Positions 63,905 through 64,000 of a stretch of DNA of 64,000 nt are shown in pieces; the stretch's first letter is position 1, and each line of letters begins with the position of its first letter. The position numbers were made by a program, and so were the translations under genes. Source of the DNA: Candidatus Melainabacteria bacterium (GTDB lineage: Bacteria > Cyanobacteriota > Vampirovibrionia > Obscuribacterales > Obscuribacteraceae). The notes beneath the pieces were generated by a model. That model made no database searches. It was not told the origin of the DNA and saw nothing but the letters and a program-made list of their open reading frames with translations. The stretch spans positions 20,470 to 84,469 of the forward strand of contig PLXC01000118.1 in the NCBI GenBank assembly GCA_003151275.1, written 5' to 3'.

Positions 63905-64000
63905 AGTCTGGTGTAGTTTGAGATTGGATGTACTGCTTCACTACGGAAATTGGTGCGCCTCCACAGGATGCAGCTAGGTTATGATCACGAGAAAAGGCTA
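63903..64000 (-). CDS. tnpA: IS200/IS605-family transposase TnpA, C-terminal part
   Basis: The minus strand encodes 32 C-terminal residues before the stop at 63905-63903: SRDHNLAASCGGAPISVVKQ followed by YIQSQTTPD. 'ASCGGAPI..VKQYIxxQ' is the hallmark end of Y1 HUH transposases of the IS200/IS605 family, which move the element as single-stranded DNA. The N-terminal part with the HUH and Tyr motifs lies beyond the window edge, so whether the copy is intact cannot be judged. Confidence 0.9.
   Translation of the reverse strand, partial: AFSRDHNLAASCGGAPISVVKQYIQSQTTPD

Larger units (their letters stand above)
63842..64000. mobile_element. IS200/IS605-family element, one end (continues beyond window)
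   Basis: The end of an IS200/IS605-type element: two subterminal hairpins followed by the 3' part of tnpA on the minus strand. The outer edge may be just after TTAC at 63838-63841, the kind of short target seen in this family (as for IS608); the exact boundary is inferred. It is inserted about 125 bases downstream of the second REC-Ser/Thr kinase gene. Confidence 0.75.

Overview
The window looks like a piece of a chromosome from a non-photosynthetic relative of cyanobacteria (Vampirovibrionophyta / 'Melainabacteria', Obscuribacterales-like). This is an inference from gene style, not from a marker gene. The style includes many TPR proteins, response regulators fused to Hanks-type Ser/Thr kinases, very large multidomain proteins with degenerate catalytic repeats, Gly-rich secreted proteins and moderate GC. 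No rRNA, tRNA or CRISPR array was seen.

Layout. 1-3.96 kb: a TPR/membrane protein cut by the window edge, a TPR protein and an MFS exporter. 3.96-6.4 kb: a decayed accessory stretch with a palindromic repeat, two truncated genes (papain-like peptidase and L,D-transpeptidase-like) fused head to head, a small membrane protein and a truncated secreted protein. 6.4-19.7 kb: mostly housekeeping genes, namely an EVE protein, guanine deaminase, a double ABM-domain membrane protein, argC-argB with a structured leader before argB, a TPR protein, an SDR, glycogen debranching enzyme, a Gfo/Idh/MocA oxidoreductase and a LysM-like protein. 20.0-25.0 kb: a DNA-transaction island with Ku, LigD (ligase plus polymerase), a retron (candidate msr-msd RNA plus reverse transcriptase) and a DUF488 protein. 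25.1-35.1 kb: envelope and secreted proteins (an MscS-like protein without its pore, a Gly-rich protein, SnoaL-like, OB-fold-like, TPR) and small unknowns. 35.2-42.8 kb: beta-amylase, a single-domain response regulator, GNAT, a TPR/J-domain protein, a His-rich small protein, a glucosaminidase-like protein and a serine hydrolase. 42.9-63.7 kb: a signalling block with two overlapping histidine kinases that are degenerate in complementary ways, a divergent REC-wHTH-Ser/Thr kinase fusion, a 3740-residue polyvalent protein ending in two GGDEF-type domains, an acidic protein, a related repeat protein and a second REC-wHTH-Ser/Thr kinase fusion. 63.84 kb to the end: the terminal hairpin and tnpA 3' end of an IS200/IS605-family element.

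Most interesting points. First, the retron at 23.47-24.53 kb has NAxxH, YCDD and VTG motifs in the RT, an msr hairpin with a TGTTTCG loop, and perfect a1/a2 repeats with a second a2 copy at the RT start codon; it lies between an NHEJ pair and a DUF488 gene, which is not among the retron effectors I know. Second, the kinase pair: one protein keeps the phospho-acceptor His but has lost its ATP-binding motifs, while its overlapping partner keeps the ATPase motifs but has lost the His. They may therefore work as one split kinase feeding the neighbouring REC-Ser/Thr kinase fusion.
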